The notes: generated by a model not told the origin, from the letters alone. A stretch of 26,579 nucleotides of DNA from Thozetella sp. PMI_491 (GCA_021432635.1 MU270166.1:1-26579); one strand, 5' to 3'. Positions 1 to 11,023 are shown, counted from the first letter of the stretch. Numbers and translations: made by a program.

Positions 1-148
1 CCATCGCAAGTCGAGCCCAGGGACTCCGCGACTGCGATCGAGCCGAACCTCCACCGTCGGCCATGCCTAAGCTCTACCTCCGCGCCCACGTTCATGTCGA
101 CCTCTAGCTGAGGCATTGTGCCTCGGAATTGCACCTGCCGCCGTCACC

Positions 149-3100
149 ATGGGCTCCTGGCAGCTCCTCTCGCGCTTCATCGACTCGAGCCTCTTCTCCG
201 AGAACCCCTTCCTGTCCATCTGCTACCTCGAGCGCTATGCCGACAACATTGGCATCTGCTACCACCTCACGTCGAAGCTGCGAAGCTTCCCCTACGAGGA
301 CATCGAGTTCTTCCTGCCCCAGCTCGTCCACTTGGTCCTCAACACGAGCAATGAGTCGATGGCCTTGGAGGAGTTTCTCCTCGACCTATGCGAGGAATCC
401 GTCACCGCCGCCCTCCTGGTCCGCTCCCCCTCCCGATGTCCCCGTGTCCCTCCCCCGCCCCCCTCGGGCCGGGCCTGACTGACCCAAACCTTGCTAACGC
501 GCACCCGCCGGCCGCAGACCTTCTGGCTTCTCCAGACCTACCTACGCGACCTCTCGTCGAACCCCCAGTCCGAGCCCTTCCGGACCTGTCGCCGGGTTTA
601 CAACAAGGTGCAGCACATCGTCTTCGGCGTGTCGGACCCTACGAGGCACGAGAAGATCACGGAAAATGTCCTGCCCGTCACTGTGCTGGCAAGCTTCGTT
701 CTCGCCAGCGTGGCCTGCCCCATCTTGCCAAACTGGGCCGGGCCACTGGCCGTAATGCAGGCGAGAAGACCGCAGCCGCCCAGTGACCCTGTCCCTGAGG
801 CCACGACCCCTACACCCACGAAGCCAGCTGTGAAGACTCCGACCAGGTCGCACACCGTAGGCGCCGGCAGCACACGGTCGAAGCGCGCGAAAGACGGCGG
901 CCGAATCACCAGCGCCCCCGAGCTCAAAGCCTCTGGGGACTCGCCGTCGAGAGCGATGAGGTCCGTGGCACCCTCCCGCCCCACATCCTCGGGGTCGACA
1001 GCGGCCCGCACCACCACTGAGAGTCGACGGCCCTCACCCCTCGACAACATTGCGTTAGAGGCTAGGCTCAGCTCGTCCTCCCTCCCGTTGCCCGACCCCC
1101 GGTCTCCCAACATGGTGACGAGGCCCTCGACGCCCGTGTCGGCGGGCCTCCGACCGGAGGGCGTGTCCAGGAGGCACTCGCATCACGTGAAGTCCCTCAT
1201 GGGCCAGGCCGACATGACCCGCACGCAGAAGATGCGGCTGCTGCGACAGAACTACTTCCGCTGCCAGACGGCTTTCCTAACGGCCCTTGAGGACATTTCG
1301 AACCGTCTAGTCGCAGTGCCCAAGCCAGCCCGCCTAAGCGCACTCCGCGCAGAGCTAGCCCTAATCGCTCAGGATCTACCCGCCGAGGTAGATATCCCGG
1401 TCCTCTGTCCGCCTACATTGGTCGACGGTTCGCCTTCCAAGAGCCGGCACCATCGCATAGTTCGCGTGAACCCGGGCGAGTCGACGGTCCTTAACAGCGC
1501 CGAGAAGGTGCCGTACCTGCTGATGGTCGAGATCCTACGCGACGATTTCAACTTCGATCCCGACTCCCAGGACAACCATAGGCTTCTAGCTACCCTGATG
1601 GCCGACCAGGGGTCCAGGAAGCGCATTTTTGACCTTTCAGAGTCGCCCAGCATCCCCACTGTCACACGGACCACCCCGGAGCCCCAGCTAGATAGCGTCT
1701 TCGAGCCGACTTCAGGAGATCTAGGAAGCTCGCCTCTGCTCAAGCCCGAGGATGATGAGACTGCCAAGAAGCTACCCCAAGCACACCCGCTGCGCCTGTC
1801 CAGCACTGCCACTACCGTCTCGACGGTATCGGATCTGCCAACGCCTCGGAGCTCGGCTGGCGCCTCCACCTCTCGGTCTTCGAGCCCCCCAATCCGGAAG
1901 ATGACCTTCCCGAACCCGCGGAACAGCTCCGTCGACCAGCCAGATTTCTCAGCCCTGGCTACGCACATGCGAACGGCATCCCAGATGCTGACCCAGCTTG
2001 ATGCAACCAGCGGGAAGCGGCCGAAGCACGAGGTGGCGGCCATCCGGGCCAAGATCATTGCTAGCATGCAGAGCCTGGAGGAGCAGAGCTTTGATCTAGA
2101 CGATGGACAGGGCCCAACTTTTGACCTGATCATGGCGAAGGCTTCGGCCGCAAATGCTGCCAACGAGGACATCGAGGACGAAGCGAACGTCGAGCCTGCC
2201 CTGAACGCAAATGCCGGCATCGCGAGGATGGAGAACGACTTCAAGACGGGTGGCATCCAGAGGAAGGGCGACAGAGACGACCCCAGCGCCGCGGTCTTCG
2301 GAGAGGCCTGGGAGCAGAAGAGGGAGCGCATCCGGAAGTCTTCACCATACGGCTGGATGAAGAACTGGGATCTCCTTAGCGTCATCGTCAAGACGGGCGC
2401 CGACCTCAGGCAAGAAGCCTTTGCTTGCCAGCTCATCAGGGTCTGCCACAAGACCTGGGTAGATGCGTCCGTACCGGTCTGGGTCAAGCTCATGCGCATC
2501 CTCGTGACGGGCGAGTCGTCAGGCTTGATCGAGACCATCACCAACGGCGTCTCGCTCCACTCGATCAAGCGAAGCCTAACACTGTCGTCAATAGAGTCAG
2601 GGCAGAACCCTAGGCGCCGTATCGCCACCCTTAAGGACCACTTTGTCAAGGCGTTCGGCCCACCAGACAGCGATTCGTACAAGGCCGGAGTCGATGCGTT
2701 TAAGCGATCCCTCGCCGCTTACAGCGTCATCTCGTATGTCCTGCAGCTGAAGGACCGACACAACGGCAACATCCTCATCGATAATGAGGGCCACATCATC
2801 CATATCGACTTCGGCTTCATGCTCTCGAACTCGCCCGGCGCGGTGGGGTTCGAGGCCGCTCCCTTCAAGCTCACATACGAGTACGTCGAGGTGCTGGGGG
2901 GCGTTGGTGCCCCTGACTTCGAGGATTTCAAGAAGCTATGCAAACAAGCCTTCCAAGGTACGTCACCCGCTCGCCAGCTCTCTGATGACCAGGTACACTT
3001 CTAACACGGTCATAGCGCTCCGCCGTAGCGCCGAAAACATTATCGACCTAGTCAGCATGATGGGTCGCGACTCCAAGATGCCTTGCTACGGTGTCGGTGT

Positions 3101-3318
3101 CACGCAGGTCACTAATGCCTTGCGCCAGCGGTTCCAGCTCCAACTAAGCGCAGAGGAGGCGGAAAACTTCGTGGAGACGGACATGATCGGCAAGTCCCTA
3201 GGAAGCTACTACACACGACTGTGAGTACTCCTCGGGCATTGATGAATGTCTAGCACAGCTGCTGACTTTTGACCGTAGTTACGACACCTTCCAATACCGA
3301 ACACAGGGTATATACTGA
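149..3318 (+). CDS. PIK1: Phosphatidylinositol 4-kinase, PIK1 / PI4K-beta type
   Basis: Exons 149-418, 518-2957, 3016-3220 and 3279-3318 join in frame to a 984-residue protein. The introns have GT-AG ends, with CTAAC branches in introns 1 and 2 and CTGAC in intron 3. The enzyme phosphorylates phosphatidylinositol to PI4P; in yeast Pik1 acts at the Golgi and nucleus and supports secretion. The N-terminal lipid-kinase-unique segment (about 1-130) is present, with a splice join giving ALLTFWLLQTYLRDLSS, as in Pik1. A disordered Ser/Pro-rich segment follows. The conserved block before the kinase includes RLSALRAELALIAQDLPAE. In the C-terminal kinase the catalytic loop DRHNGN is at about 836-841 and the metal-binding DFG at about 854-856, both intact. 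Length is close to yeast Pik1 (1066). The ATG at 149 is in a good CACCATGG context; in-frame codons upstream are not ATG. It appears complete and functional. Confidence 0.95.
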
Positions 3319-4521
3319 GTAGGTATGCGCACCTACCGCGCTGCCTCGTGCTCCTATTTCCATCATGATGATTGCGGAAACATTGGTGGTGGGCTTGCAT
3401 GTGAGGCATCTAGATGGCGTTTCGGGATCGACGACGACGACGATGATGATAGACAGGCCCAGGGGAGGGCAGTTGATGAACCAACCATTGCCCTGGGCCC
3501 TCTTGGGGGTGAGAGAGACGGGTTGGGCGCTAGACATCCCGCCGAGGCAGCCTACAACCTAAGTACTGCATCCAAGGGGAGGAGCTGTTACTTGTCGACT
3601 TGCCTAAACTAGGGTACTTGAGACAACGCAGACATATTTAAGCCAATTTATTTCTTGGCTACTGGTAACGGTCTCTGTTGGGAATGCGTGCGTGATACAA
3701 GTCAGCTATGGCTATGGAAGGCAGTAGGGGCGGCGGTCTTGCTTCCCACTGTGTAGCCCTCTCCCATGACAGTCAGGCAAGGTCATCATCAAAAGAAGGT
3801 CACGGCTATCAACCGCGACAGCAACATCAGTAACTGATACGACACTTGTATCCGAAGAAAACAATTGTCTGTCGACCAGTTCCTGGGGGAGGGTCAAAGA
3901 GATGGAATGGTGCTGTGCTCCCTAACATCTATACGACAAAGAGAATTCCCACTCATCTCATTGCCGATATCCAGTTAACAGAAAGTAGAGCCCATGGTTA
4001 TCCGCAAGCGTGTCTCCCCCTATGCGCGCATTGAAGGCCGTCTGGTTAGTCGCGAGACCTCACACCAACAAAACAACTGCACTTCTTTCCGCCTCTCCAC
4101 TCAAAGAGTAATCACCTCGCTCGGACTTGAGCACTTAAATTTTCAGATCGACCTCTTCCTCATTATTCGTAGTGACAGAAGGTAAACAAACTCAAGTTGG
4201 CTTAACAGAGGCCTAAGAGTTTCGGTCAGAGCCCTGTCGACGATAACATCATCATCGTGGCTAGGTAAGTCAACAAGCCTCATCGGCCCGGCTGCTGCCA
4301 GTTCCCTTAACACAGTTAAATGAAAGTCTTTGGAAATCATCTCAACTCTCTTTCGCAGTCACCTTTCTCTCTCTTGTCTTTGGAGTCTTCTCCCATCCCT
4401 CATCTCAGCCAACATTTCAGCACTCAACAACAGGGTGTCCATCTTCAACACAAATTGGAAGACGAGACGAATTCTTCTCAATCTGAGAAGTCAAGTTGCC
4501 AGTACCGACGAGGAAATTAAG
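3319..4521. other. Intergenic: PIK1 3' region and upstream region of the next gene
   Basis: About 1.2 kb with no supported gene. The first part should contain the PIK1 3' UTR and includes a short GAC/GAT microsatellite near 3430-3450. Short ORFs here show no family resemblance. The last 260 bases look like the transcribed leader of the gene starting at 4522. Confidence 0.6.
4265..4521 (+). promoter_or_regulatory. Possible leader with 5' UTR intron and abutting upstream ORF
   Basis: A well-formed candidate intron spans 4265-4315: donor GTAAGT, branch-like CTTAAC near 4307-4312 and acceptor CACAG. An ATG at 4320 then opens a 66-codon ORF whose TAA (4518-4520) ends one base before the main ATG at 4522. 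If translated, it would force reinitiation or leaky scanning. The upstream ORF product resembles nothing I know. This is inferred from sequence signals only. Confidence 0.4.
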
Positions 4522-5757
4522 ATGGAAGAGCGCGAGCAACCCTGGGCGGGCGAGAATTCTCATCCCAACGAGACGAACGAGGATGGCCAGCATGTTCAAA
4601 ATGACGGCAAGCCCACGCTCACTAGAAAGTGGACTCCTTTTGAGATGCAAACGGTCCTTGCGCTGATCTGTCAAGGCGTTCACTACGAAGATACGGAAAC
4701 CTTCACTGACGAGCTAAATAAGGCGCTCAACCCGGGCGCGGAGCATTATCGCGAGAGATTCAAGGACGACATCGAGGAGAGCCATGTCCAAAACCTGCTA
4801 GAGGTTCTCCACCGCGAAAAGAAGGCCGCCATCGCCTTCATCGACCGGCAGCAGATGGGGCGGCTTACGCGGTCCGCCACCATGGCCTTTAAGCGCTCTA
4901 TCCGCTTCACTAGGACTGAGTGGGAGTGGCTTGTAGAGGGCCGGAAAGATACAGAGCCGGCCGAGCGTTCTGAGCAGTATCGCAAGTGCCTCGATCGCAT
5001 GGAAAAGGAAAGCAGTCTTGCTTGGGCGAATTGGTACTCCAGAGCCGATGGTCCCGAGAAGCAACCTACTTGCGACATGAATCGCGATACCAACGCCCGG
5101 CCAGAGTGCGAGGGCAGTGATGCAGGTAAGTAACTCGCATGCCGTCAGTTCCGGATAGAGCATATATTCTCTACTTGGCGGTGCCCGTGGGGTGTCGTAA
5201 GCATGGAACCCCTTGCTAACCTCAGAATCTAAGGCGTGCCCGGCGGCCGGCTGCCCCTGAGCATGCACCATCCCGACTCTCCTATCCCGTCCGTCGAGCG
5301 CGACACTGGCGATGTGGCACATGGGCGAACGCCTCGCGCGTTGGGAGAAGGATATACAGGCTTGAGCCTGGTAGCAGCTAACACCACCCCCCAGCATGGC
5401 TTATCGTACATGGATGAGCGGTCTGGCAGCCCCGGAGCAGCCCCCGAAACCAGGACTGTCACCCGGGCACGCCGCCCCGATCATACCCCGGATTGGGCCT
5501 ACAAGTCGACTCGCGGCAGCGAAGACCACGACGTTGACCGGCCCGTATCGTCGGCGCAAAAACTAGTCCCGACGCCTAGCTCTCCCGGCGAGACAACGTC
5601 GCATGCAAACAGTAGCACTCAAGCTAGTCAGCCTCGCGGTTGTGAGTATAAACACCCCAGTATCCCTGGAGAATGGTCAGGGGGCTACGCGCCCAACCCC
5701 ATAACGGCGCCGATCGACAGACGCACACCGGCCCGCAGCCCTTCGCGCGCCAAGTAG
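4522..5757 (+). CDS. Hypothetical protein, two exons, unknown function
   Basis: Proposed exons are 4522-5125 and 5234-5757, giving 375 residues. ATG 4522 is the first in-frame ATG of the long open frame. The intron has donor GTAAGT and branch GCTAAC. The CAG six bases after the branch A (ending 5225) would lead to a stop after 11 residues; the next AG (ending 5233) keeps a 173-codon frame open, so I prefer it. The N-terminus is acidic. Residues about 36-170 look folded, with a start TRKWTPFEMQTVLALICQG that vaguely recalls SANT/Myb-like or small Pezizomycotina family domains, then charged helices rich in Arg, Glu and Trp. The second exon encodes a low-complexity Pro/Ser/Thr/Arg tail. I do not recognise the family. 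It may be a lineage-restricted gene. If the proximal acceptor is used, the protein is about 212 residues. Confidence 0.55.
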
Positions 5758-5912
5758 ACGCGACGCAGCAGGGGTTAGCCTGGGAGGATCCGGCTCGTGG
5801 CTCCGCGGCTGCTCGACGATCACGAGGATCGCCACTGCCGGCCCTACGATGATATCGACGGCCCCCAAGATAGGGACGGTCGCTAGTGAGTTGGGCACCG
5901 GTGTCCCCAAGC

Positions 5913-5940
5913 AGACAATAAGACAATAAGACCATAAGAT
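5913..5940. repeat. Short tandem repeat, 8-base unit AGACAATA
   Basis: Two exact copies of AGACAATA are followed by one with a single change (AGACCATA) and a partial copy. It lies in the spacer 3' of the gene ending at 5757. Confidence 0.7.
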
Positions 5941-7529
5941 GTGGGCAGAAGCAACAAGCAAACTTTCTCGCCCAGCCGGGCAGCGTCGGCAATGCAGGAG
6001 GCCCATGAGGGCCCAACAAAACCTAGCCGACGGGGGGGTGGTTACAGGGCGAGAAGCTTGGAAGTTGGTCTGGTGATGGAAGGGATGCATTTTTTTGGTG
6101 GCTCGCGAGAGCCTGCATTGGCCATAATCAGCGAGTCAAAAGGCGACAGGTATTCATGGTCGCCCGATGGTGAACGACCCGATCGCCAAGTAGCCAGCAG
6201 CAGCATGGGAGGCGCCCAATGGGCCTTACTCGCAGATAGGGACTTCTTAGGAGGGACCCCGTGACGAGGGCAATGCACAGGAACCGGTGCAAAGGGCTCC
6301 CATGTAGTGGGACGCTGTATGTAGCTGTCCGCAGGAGATATCCAATAGGGAATTTACGGAAGTCACACGATATCACGAATACCTCCGAAGCCCCTCTTGT
6401 CTTTGCCTCCCGGATGACCCGAAAGATTCCATCGAGGTGCAGTCCTTTGGCGCTCGGCTTTGGCCCGTTTTAATCGGAGCCGAATATAGGACAACACGCC
6501 CAGTTTCTATGAATGATTCCAAGATGGGATGAAGGGGGAGGCAGGGAAAGGGGGGCGATGCTACCGTAGCCCCCATTGAGTGAATGCAGGCATCTGACGT
6601 GCCTTGACCTCTGACTAAATCAGCCATGTCTAGTCAACTAGAGTTTTTTAAAGACAGGCTAGACTCCGGCGCTGTCTGGCTGAGTTTGCGATCGACACGA
6701 CGAAATGAATTGGGTAACTTGAATTGAAAAGGGAGGGCAAGCTAAATTGACCAGTCACAGCTGTGGAAAAAAAAGTGAGGCGGGAGCGCGCAAGCAAGGC
6801 TCTATGTAGTAGAACACCTGGCTAAGTCTCAACTGGCCATCGCCTCCAGTGGCCACCTCTGGGGCATGTAGTCTCGCGCTGTGGAACGACACGCGGGAGA
6901 AGGGGGGGGGGGGGGACTAAAGCCTTCATGTAAGTAATAGTCCACAATACTCGGACCGCGAAGTCGTGAGACGCGGAGTGCCAGCCAAGGGGCGGCACCA
7001 CAGGCCGATCTGCACAAAGTATCGAGCCGAGGTGCCGGCTGAAGAAGAAAGGAGACAGCCCTAACGGCCAAGTTTCTGCCTCTTGCCTTGCCAGGCATGC
7101 AGGCATGCATGCTCCTCTTCTGGGCCACTTGGGTCTATCGCACAGCATGTCTCGCCCGGCTGCTATACCAGGCTTTGGAGGCCGACCGCCGTATAGGTAG
7201 ATATTACGGGTCGAAGTACGACCCACCTGGTGCGATAGATGACATGAGAGAGCCGGGTGTAAGTGGCCATACTTAGTCAAACTGTCCTGTACACAGAGAC
7301 CCCCCCAGGCTCAGATCGGTGCAAGAACAGGGGATGAGGAAGAATAACAAGGGGACTGCCGGTCCCTTTTTTCTTTCCTTCTAGCCTAAAATTGTGTGTT
7401 CTAGGATAACGTAACCCTGACATAGCATTCTTGCTTTTCTTGTCGTCGATGGTGTGGCGGAGTGCCTTGCCACGATTTGATGCCGGGAATGAGCGGGATG
7501 TTCTACGTTCGGTGCCAGACTTTTGTCGT

Positions 7530-7531
<2 letters not shown>

Positions 7532-7573
<42 letters not shown>
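7532..7573 (+). repeat. Homopolymeric A tract, 42 bases
   Basis: Uninterrupted A from 7532 to 7573 in an otherwise GC-balanced spacer. It could be a simple repeat, or the tail of an old retroposed sequence; no LINE coding remnant is visible upstream. The exact length is likely uncertain in any assembly. Confidence 0.9.
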
Positions 7574-7574
<1 letters not shown>

Positions 7575-8080
7575 AAAGAGCGAGAGACTGAAGAAACAAG
7601 CTAGCATGCCAGCACCAACAAGGCGGTATAGCAACCGGTGCAAACCAAACCCCTTCCCCCCGTCCCACCCGTATTACCTACCTAGTATTTCCCCCTGTAT
7701 CCTAGCCCCCAAGCCCAAAATAGAGTCAGGGGAGCTTAAACGTGGTATTGAGAGCTTAGCTCATGAATGATATCCTTGACCAAAACTCTCGCGTGATGAA
7801 AGTCGTGGCGGTCAGTCCACAAGGGGGGGGGGACGAATCAGATTGCAGACTCGAGGTGTGGCACCGCGGTGACATGCTACGGTTATTGCCGCACGGGTAC
7901 CACACCAAAACAACCCACCCGCTGCCCACGGGGGGTTCTCATCCCTGATCTTGTCCGCCTCGACCGGTCAGCCAGTCATCGAAAAACGTTGATGTGCCGC
8001 AGGCCCACGGCGGTCCCCCTCCATGCCCACGGTGAGGCTACCCATCCCCCACCCAAGGCGTTCAACAAGTTAATCACTCG

Positions 8081-9481
8081 TTACTCAAATACCTCAGTAT
8101 GACCTGCTGAGGGCGAGCTGCCGGGGTGTCCGCCAGGAGGCCCTTGGAACCCCGTGGGGGGGGGAGGTGGGTAGACGGGTGTCTCGATTTCAATTTCGAA
8201 GCGCGGGATGCTCCCTTCGCCGGCGACACGCATCAGCTTGCGCAGGTCGTCGCCGCTGTAGCTTGACATGTCGTAGTCCTCGCCGTCAATAGTCGCCTTG
8301 CGAACAAGGGCACGCATCTGAGACAAGCGCGGGGGCGTCGTGTCGAAGCTCGAAACGTTGGGGAAGGTCGTCACATGCCTGCGCGTCCAGCCGACTGCTA
8401 CCTCTTGAATAGACCGCAGACTCGCGCGGCACTGATCAAGGACGAGCTTCTCGCCGTGGCGCTTCCAGAAGATGTGTAGTCGCACGTCTTGCATCGGCCA
8501 GGGAGCCATCATACCCTGAGGGCGCGGCTTGGCTCCCCCAGCGGTCAGTGGGTGCAGGGGTACCGGAGGTCCCGGGAACGTGGGACCACCCGGCGGCGGA
8601 GGCGTCACGCCCGAGCCAGGGGGCGGTGGTGGCAGGGGCACGGTGCTGAGGCGTGGTGGCCCCAGGGGTGGGGGGCACCAGCCGCCAGGAGGCAGAGCAG
8701 GCATGCGTCCCAGGCGGGGACCAGCACCCATGAAGGGCATGGGCGGCCGAGGGTGGCGAAAGGGGAGGACGTCTACATCTGAGCTTGACGAGTTTGAGGC
8801 GGACCTATGGCGAGGAGTGCGCGAGCGGGAGCGGCTACGCGAGCGGACACGGGACCGCCTCGCGTTCGAGCTTTTGTTGTTCGCCTTGTCCTTGGCGCGA
8901 CGGCGGCTCTTGTTGGAGCTCTTGCGGCTTTTCTTGGCCCCCTTTCCGCTGAAGATGGATACGGTGTCGCCATCTGACAGGGACTCGCAGCCCGACGAGT
9001 TGTCCACATCAGAGAGCGTGGCCGATGTCAAAGCCGAATCGGATGTCACGGATGCGTCGTCGTCGTCGTCATCACCATCAGTGCCTTTCTTGCCACGTGC
9101 CCGCCTGTTGAGGGCGGGTACATGCTCGAAGTTGTTGATGTTGATATAGTTCTGGACAGCCTCGGCTGACTTTTGGTGGAGACCCTGAAGAGCCTCCTGG
9201 TAGGTGGCGGCGGAGTGGGAAAGAAAGGGCTCCCTCTTGCCCTTCTCCGTCTTTAAGATGATGGCTTTCACCGCCCCAAGGGCTTCTTGAGTGGTGATGA
9301 GCGAGATCTCGGCATCCTCGTGGTTGAAGAACTTGCAATTCTCTAACGTATCCAAGGTCGCGTTGTCAGCTCGTACACCCGAGTGAGACGGGCGATGGAA
9401 GGCGGGGAAGCCAGAGCAAGACTTACCGACTGTTTGGATCCAGCACCACTCTAGCGGAAGCGAGGAACCGGCAGTTGCCAT
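8081..9481 (-). CDS. Hypothetical protein with acidic, RS-like and proline-rich regions
   Basis: I take the ATG at 9481 (protein starting MATAGSSLPLEWCWIQTV) and the stop at 8081-8083. A GTAAGT donor lies just after residue 18 (intron from 9426 downwards). Two acceptors keep frame: TAG ending at 9343, with a CTGAC branch, giving about 438 residues, and a weaker GAG ending at 9370, giving 447. The intron is also open if retained (466). The N-terminal part (to about residue 100) looks folded and includes the segment EISLITTQEALGAVKAI. Then come a run of six or more Asp, a Ser-rich acidic patch, a Lys/Arg stretch, an RS-type repeat (RSRVRSRSRSRSRTPRHRS) and a long Pro/Gly-rich segment. The last 140 residues look folded again. 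RS-like and proline-rich composition suggests a nuclear RNA-related or scaffold role, but I do not recognise the family. Confidence 0.7.
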   Translation of the reverse strand: MATAGSSLPLEWCWIQTVGKSCSGFPAFHRPSHSGVRADNATLDTLENCKFFNHEDAEISLITTQEALGAVKAIILKTEKGKREPFLSHSAATYQEALQGLHQKSAEAVQNYININNFEHVPALNRRARGKKGTDGDDDDDDASVTSDSALTSATLSDVDNSSGCESLSDGDTVSIFSGKGAKKSRKSSNKSRRRAKDKANNKSSNARRSRVRSRSRSRSRTPRHRSASNSSSSDVDVLPFRHPRPPMPFMGAGPRLGRMPALPPGGWCPPPLGPPRLSTVPLPPPPPGSGVTPPPPGGPTFPGPPVPLHPLTAGGAKPRPQGMMAPWPMQDVRLHIFWKRHGEKLVLDQCRASLRSIQEVAVGWTRRHVTTFPNVSSFDTTPPRLSQMRALVRKATIDGEDYDMSSYSGDDLRKLMRVAGEGSIPRFEIEIETPVYPPPPPTGFQGPPGGHPGSSPSAGHTEVFE

Positions 9482-11023
9482 TCTTGGGCAAGGATTGTAA
9501 GACGTTGGATTACGAAGAAGGCAGACTAGCATCGAGAGGGCGCCGGAGAGGTTGGGGAACGCCGCTGTTGACCAAACTGTGCCCAAAAGACGTGACGAGA
9601 CGAGGGAGGAGAGAAGGGTTATATATAGAGGAGATAACTAGGTTACCTAGCAAAGCTTGCGCCTTGTTTTCTACTGTGCGCGGTCCCAGTACAAGGGGAA
9701 ACCCTATCAGGTACCTTATGTATACGGATAAGTGAGGCGAGCACGTAGGGTGTGATGCGAGATGCTAAGGAACAAATACAACGCGGCTGTATGAAGGAAG
9801 GAGGGGGGCGTGTGCGTACACACTTTGGTCCAGAAGAGTGGCAGCTCGCATATTCCTCCAGGGTTCTGCGGTGACCGGCGATCGGTGAGGAAAAGATGCC
9901 GAACCCAGAAGTCGTGGAACCTACTTTCCCTTTCGAATTATATTTACTTTGTGTAAAAAGTGCACATACATCGGCCAACCCACCGTGCTAGCATGTCGCA
10001 ATCGCACTTGCGCCGTTCGGCATGCGGTATGGTACAGGAGGGGGGGAGAGGATCCCATGGGACCACACGGATCTGAGTGGGCGAGCCTCTCACCGCCCCG
10101 GGTACGCGCCGGAGCAAGAACGGAGGGAGGGTGAAAGAGAGTGCGAGAGGAGAAATGGAAAAGGGGGAGGGGTGTGTTATCGGATGTCCGTCCGCCACCT
10201 TGGCTCCCAAGTGCGACGCCTCGTTGCATACAAGCAAAGAAAGAAAGCACACGGCCTGGGAAAGCCTTGTCTCCAAGGGCAATTGCTAGGCGTGGCCCCG
10301 GCCGTACTACGGCTGGCTGGTTTGGGATGTTTTGGGGAGGCGAAATGCCCAAACGAGTGAAAGGCGGGAAGGCGGAGGGGGCTGCGAAGCAAGGTGGAGG
10401 AGAAACCATTGATCAGCGGTAGCACGAGCGAGGTCAGGAACTTGGTGACGCAAAAGCTCTTGGGCAGGGCTGGTGGCAGCCCGTTTATAGGCGTGGAAGT
10501 GCTTGGATAAGACTGAACTAGCGAGACACGAAGGCAAATGGCGGACGCAGAACAAGACAATGTCGGATGGCAGGGCGGTGACATGGTCAATTCTGTGGCC
10601 GAAGGATGACGGCCGGGGACTTGTAGCGCGGGCTAGTGCGCCGGCATGCTGTGATTTGTTGCCAATGGGCATGTCAGCTCCCCAATCATTGTGATGCGGG
10701 CGGCGAGGGGGCGAACGCCACGACTGCGGCCAGCAATTGGCAAGGGCCAACCGTCGCCAAGTCAGAAGAGGTTACCATGCAGGTTGATAATGCTGTGGTA
10801 GTGCTGGTGGTAGCGCTGGTGGTAGTGCTAGTGACAGAGCCGCATAAAGTGCAACGCTGGTAGGGAGCACCGCAGGCTGTGAATGGCCTCGAGCTAGCCA
10901 CGAGCTGGAGAGCAGACCAAGCGGGGAGTGGTGGTCGAGAGCATAAGGCTGCCCCGTTATTTGTCGCTACTACCTATGTCGCTACCAATTATTCGTTCCC
11001 AACCGCCTCGATCCCATCTCCCC
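9482..11023. other. Intergenic, about 1.5 kb
   Basis: This lies upstream of the gene starting at 9481 and downstream of the NUP82 stop, both on the minus strand. It is GC-rich with purine-rich runs on the plus strand. ORFs on both strands are short and without recognisable motifs. It probably contains the promoter of the 9481 gene. The only repeat noted is at 10792-10833. Confidence 0.55.
10792..10833. repeat. Imperfect tandem repeat, about 12-base unit
   Basis: The unit GCTGGTGGTAGT/C occurs twice, flanked by diverged copies (GCTGTGGTAGT before, GCTAGTGACA after). It lies in the spacer 3' of NUP82. Confidence 0.65.

Larger units (their letters stand above)
5758..8080. other. Long gene-poor spacer between convergent genes
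   Basis: About 2.3 kb separates the ends of two convergent genes. Its ORFs are short, lack family motifs and are mostly in both-strand GC-rich shadow. It carries an 8-base tandem repeat near 5913, a 14-base G tract (6902-6915), a GGGTCG/CGACCC inverted repeat near 7208-7224, a 42-base A tract (7532-7573) and a 10-base G tract (7823-7832). I see no transposase, reverse transcriptase or terminal repeats. Confidence 0.6.

Noticed and set aside
1369..2682. 437-codon open frame on the minus strand
   Set aside because: It is the shadow of the PIK1 coding exon; only the plus-strand frame shows conserved kinase sequence.
3994..4185. Short frame starting MVIRKRVSPYARIEGR
   Set aside because: Looks slightly coding and is followed by a GTTAGT, but no continuing exon or family match was found.
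5677..6090. 137-codon minus-strand frame with a hydrophobic stretch
   Set aside because: No family resemblance, overlaps the end of the 4522 gene, and the hydrophobic run fits GC-rich shadow translation.
7208..7224. Inverted repeat GGGTCG-AAGTA-CGACCC as a terminator or factor site
   Set aside because: Too short to support a call in a long spacer with no gene next to it.
7462..7770. Open frame with a long poly-lysine run (+) and its poly-phenylalanine mirror (-)
   Set aside because: Both are translations of the 42-base A tract and have no other coding character.
8529..9149. 206-codon glycine/arginine-rich plus-strand frame
   Set aside because: Complement of the proline- and RS-rich coding region on the minus strand.
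10307..10750. 147-codon minus-strand frame between NUP82 and the RS/proline-rich gene
   Set aside because: No motif, no splice support and no good start context; probably chance in GC-rich DNA.
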